Positions 6,695 to 7,005 of a DNA stretch of 7,005 nt are shown piece after piece; the first letter of the stretch is position 1; every line of letters begins with the position of its first letter. A program made the position numbers and the translations under genes. Below the pieces are notes generated by a model that saw only the letters and a list, made by a program, of their open reading frames with translations, ran no database searches and had not been told where the DNA came from. The DNA is from an uncultured Roseiflexaceae bacterium (GTDB lineage: Bacteria; Chloroflexota; Chloroflexia; Chloroflexales; Roseiflexaceae): contig CAIZHO010000195.1 of assembly GCA_903932805.1 (NCBI GenBank), forward strand, positions 1 through 7,005. Direction: 5' to 3'.

Positions 6695-6703
6695 TGGTAT
6701 ACT
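6695..6703 (+). promoter_or_regulatory. Candidate extended -10 promoter of tig
   Basis: TGG-TATACT fits the extended -10 pattern TGn-TATAAT with 5 of 6 matches in the hexamer. No convincing -35 lies 16-18 bases upstream, which is tolerated by extended -10 promoters. It predicts transcription starting near 6710 and a leader of about 53 bases before the GTG at 6763. Confidence 0.5.
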
Positions 6704-6750
6704 ACAGCAGAATTTCATACATCGCGCGTATTCTTGCGCACTCAGCACAT

Positions 6751-6754
6751 GGAG
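6751..6754 (+). promoter_or_regulatory. Ribosome binding site of tig
   Basis: GGAG, 8 bases before GTG 6763. It helps choose the GTG start, because no ATG in the tig frame lies within the region covered by the trigger factor N-terminal homology. Confidence 0.55.
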
Positions 6755-6762
6755 TTGTTTCG

Positions 6763-7005
6763 GTGAAGGTTACAAGTGAGCGCATGCCGCGCAGCATACT
6801 GCAGTTGACAATCGAAATCGACGAAGCCACGGTAGAGAAAGAACTCGACCGGGCGTCACGAAGTCTTTCACAAAAGGCCAAAGTACCTGGGTTTCGGCCA
6901 GGCAAAGCCCCACGTGCAATCTTGGAGCGCTTCTATGGCCGTCAAGCACTGCTCGAAGAAGCATCCGAGGGGATGATCAACGCGGGGTTCAAGTTCGCCC
7001 TCGAG
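6763..7005 (+). CDS. tig: Trigger factor (ribosome-associated prolyl isomerase chaperone), N-terminal part, 3' truncated by window
   Basis: The first 81 residues of trigger factor, which docks at the ribosome exit tunnel and shields nascent chains. The start MKVTSERMPRSILQLTIEI matches the usual opening strand, and a helix EATVEKELDRASRSL follows. The ribosome-binding signature VPGFRPGKAPRAILERFYG occupies residues 44-62. It contains the GFRxGxxP loop that contacts ribosomal protein L23. The next helix, residues 63-81, continues to the window end; the PPIase and C-terminal chaperone domains lie beyond. The start is GTG at 6763: there is no in-frame ATG upstream, ATGGAG at 6749-6754 gives a GGAG ribosome binding site 8 bases away, and the first internal ATG (residue 8, base 6784) would remove the first strand. 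It is transcribed divergently from the CHAD operon, with its own likely extended -10 promoter. Confidence 0.94.
   Translation, partial: MKVTSERMPRSILQLTIEIDEATVEKELDRASRSLSQKAKVPGFRPGKAPRAILERFYGRQALLEEASEGMINAGFKFALE

Larger units (their letters stand above)
6570..6762. other. Divergent intergenic region between the CHAD-SbcC-FGE operon and tig
   Basis: This 193-bp gap is the only sizeable noncoding stretch in the window. From left to right it holds the CHAD ribosome binding site, an AT-rich tandem TATAG tract with minus-strand -10 boxes, three adjacent short dyads (6639-6677), an extended -10 box facing tig, and the tig ribosome binding site. No hairpin followed by a T-tract is present, so it is a promoter region, not a terminator. 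No riboswitch was recognised. Confidence 0.7.

Noticed and set aside
1..7005. CRISPR array, tRNA, rRNA, transposon ends or phage genes
   Set aside because: No regularly spaced repeats, cloverleaf-like elements, transposase or integrase motifs were seen on either strand, and nearly every base is accounted for by the six genes.

Overview
The window is ordinary bacterial chromosome, densely coding, with about 93% or more of the bases in genes. I read it as a member of the Chloroflexota, probably class Chloroflexia. That rests on the character of the long SbcC-like ATPase, the CHAD protein, the stand-alone PspC-domain protein and the moderate GC content. It is an impression from protein style, not a database result. 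I see no insertion sequence, phage gene, CRISPR array, tRNA or rRNA.

Layout from left to right. (1) Positions 1-643, plus strand: the C-terminal two thirds of a nucleoside hydrolase, cut by the window edge. (2) Positions 706-1095, plus strand: a small membrane protein with a PspC domain, followed by a perfect 11-bp hairpin and T-tract at 1139-1167 that looks like a Rho-independent terminator. (3) Positions 6569 down to 1145, minus strand: three genes that overlap each other by exactly 4 bp (ATGA) and so form a tight operon. In transcription order they are a CHAD-domain protein with a decayed CYTH-like N-terminus, a Rad50/SbcC-type SMC ATPase with a zinc hook, and an FGE/SUMF1-fold protein that lacks the catalytic cysteine pair. 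(4) Positions 6763-7005, plus strand: the N-terminal 81 residues of trigger factor (tig), starting at GTG and divergent from the operon.

The 193-bp divergent intergenic region (6570-6762) holds likely promoters for both directions. Between them lie three consecutive short dyads, the best being TTGAATG-TG-CATTCAA. The hydrolase (nucleoside salvage), PspC protein (envelope) and trigger factor (nascent chain folding) look like routine housekeeping or stress genes.

The operon is the most interesting part. It joins a predicted polyphosphate-binding protein, a DNA-end-processing type ATPase without an adjacent SbcD/Mre11 nuclease gene, and a catalytically unlikely FGE-fold protein. Translational coupling suggests the three products are made together. 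A shared function is inference only. A second point of interest is that the pspC terminator lies inside the last codons and stop codon of the convergent FGE-fold gene.
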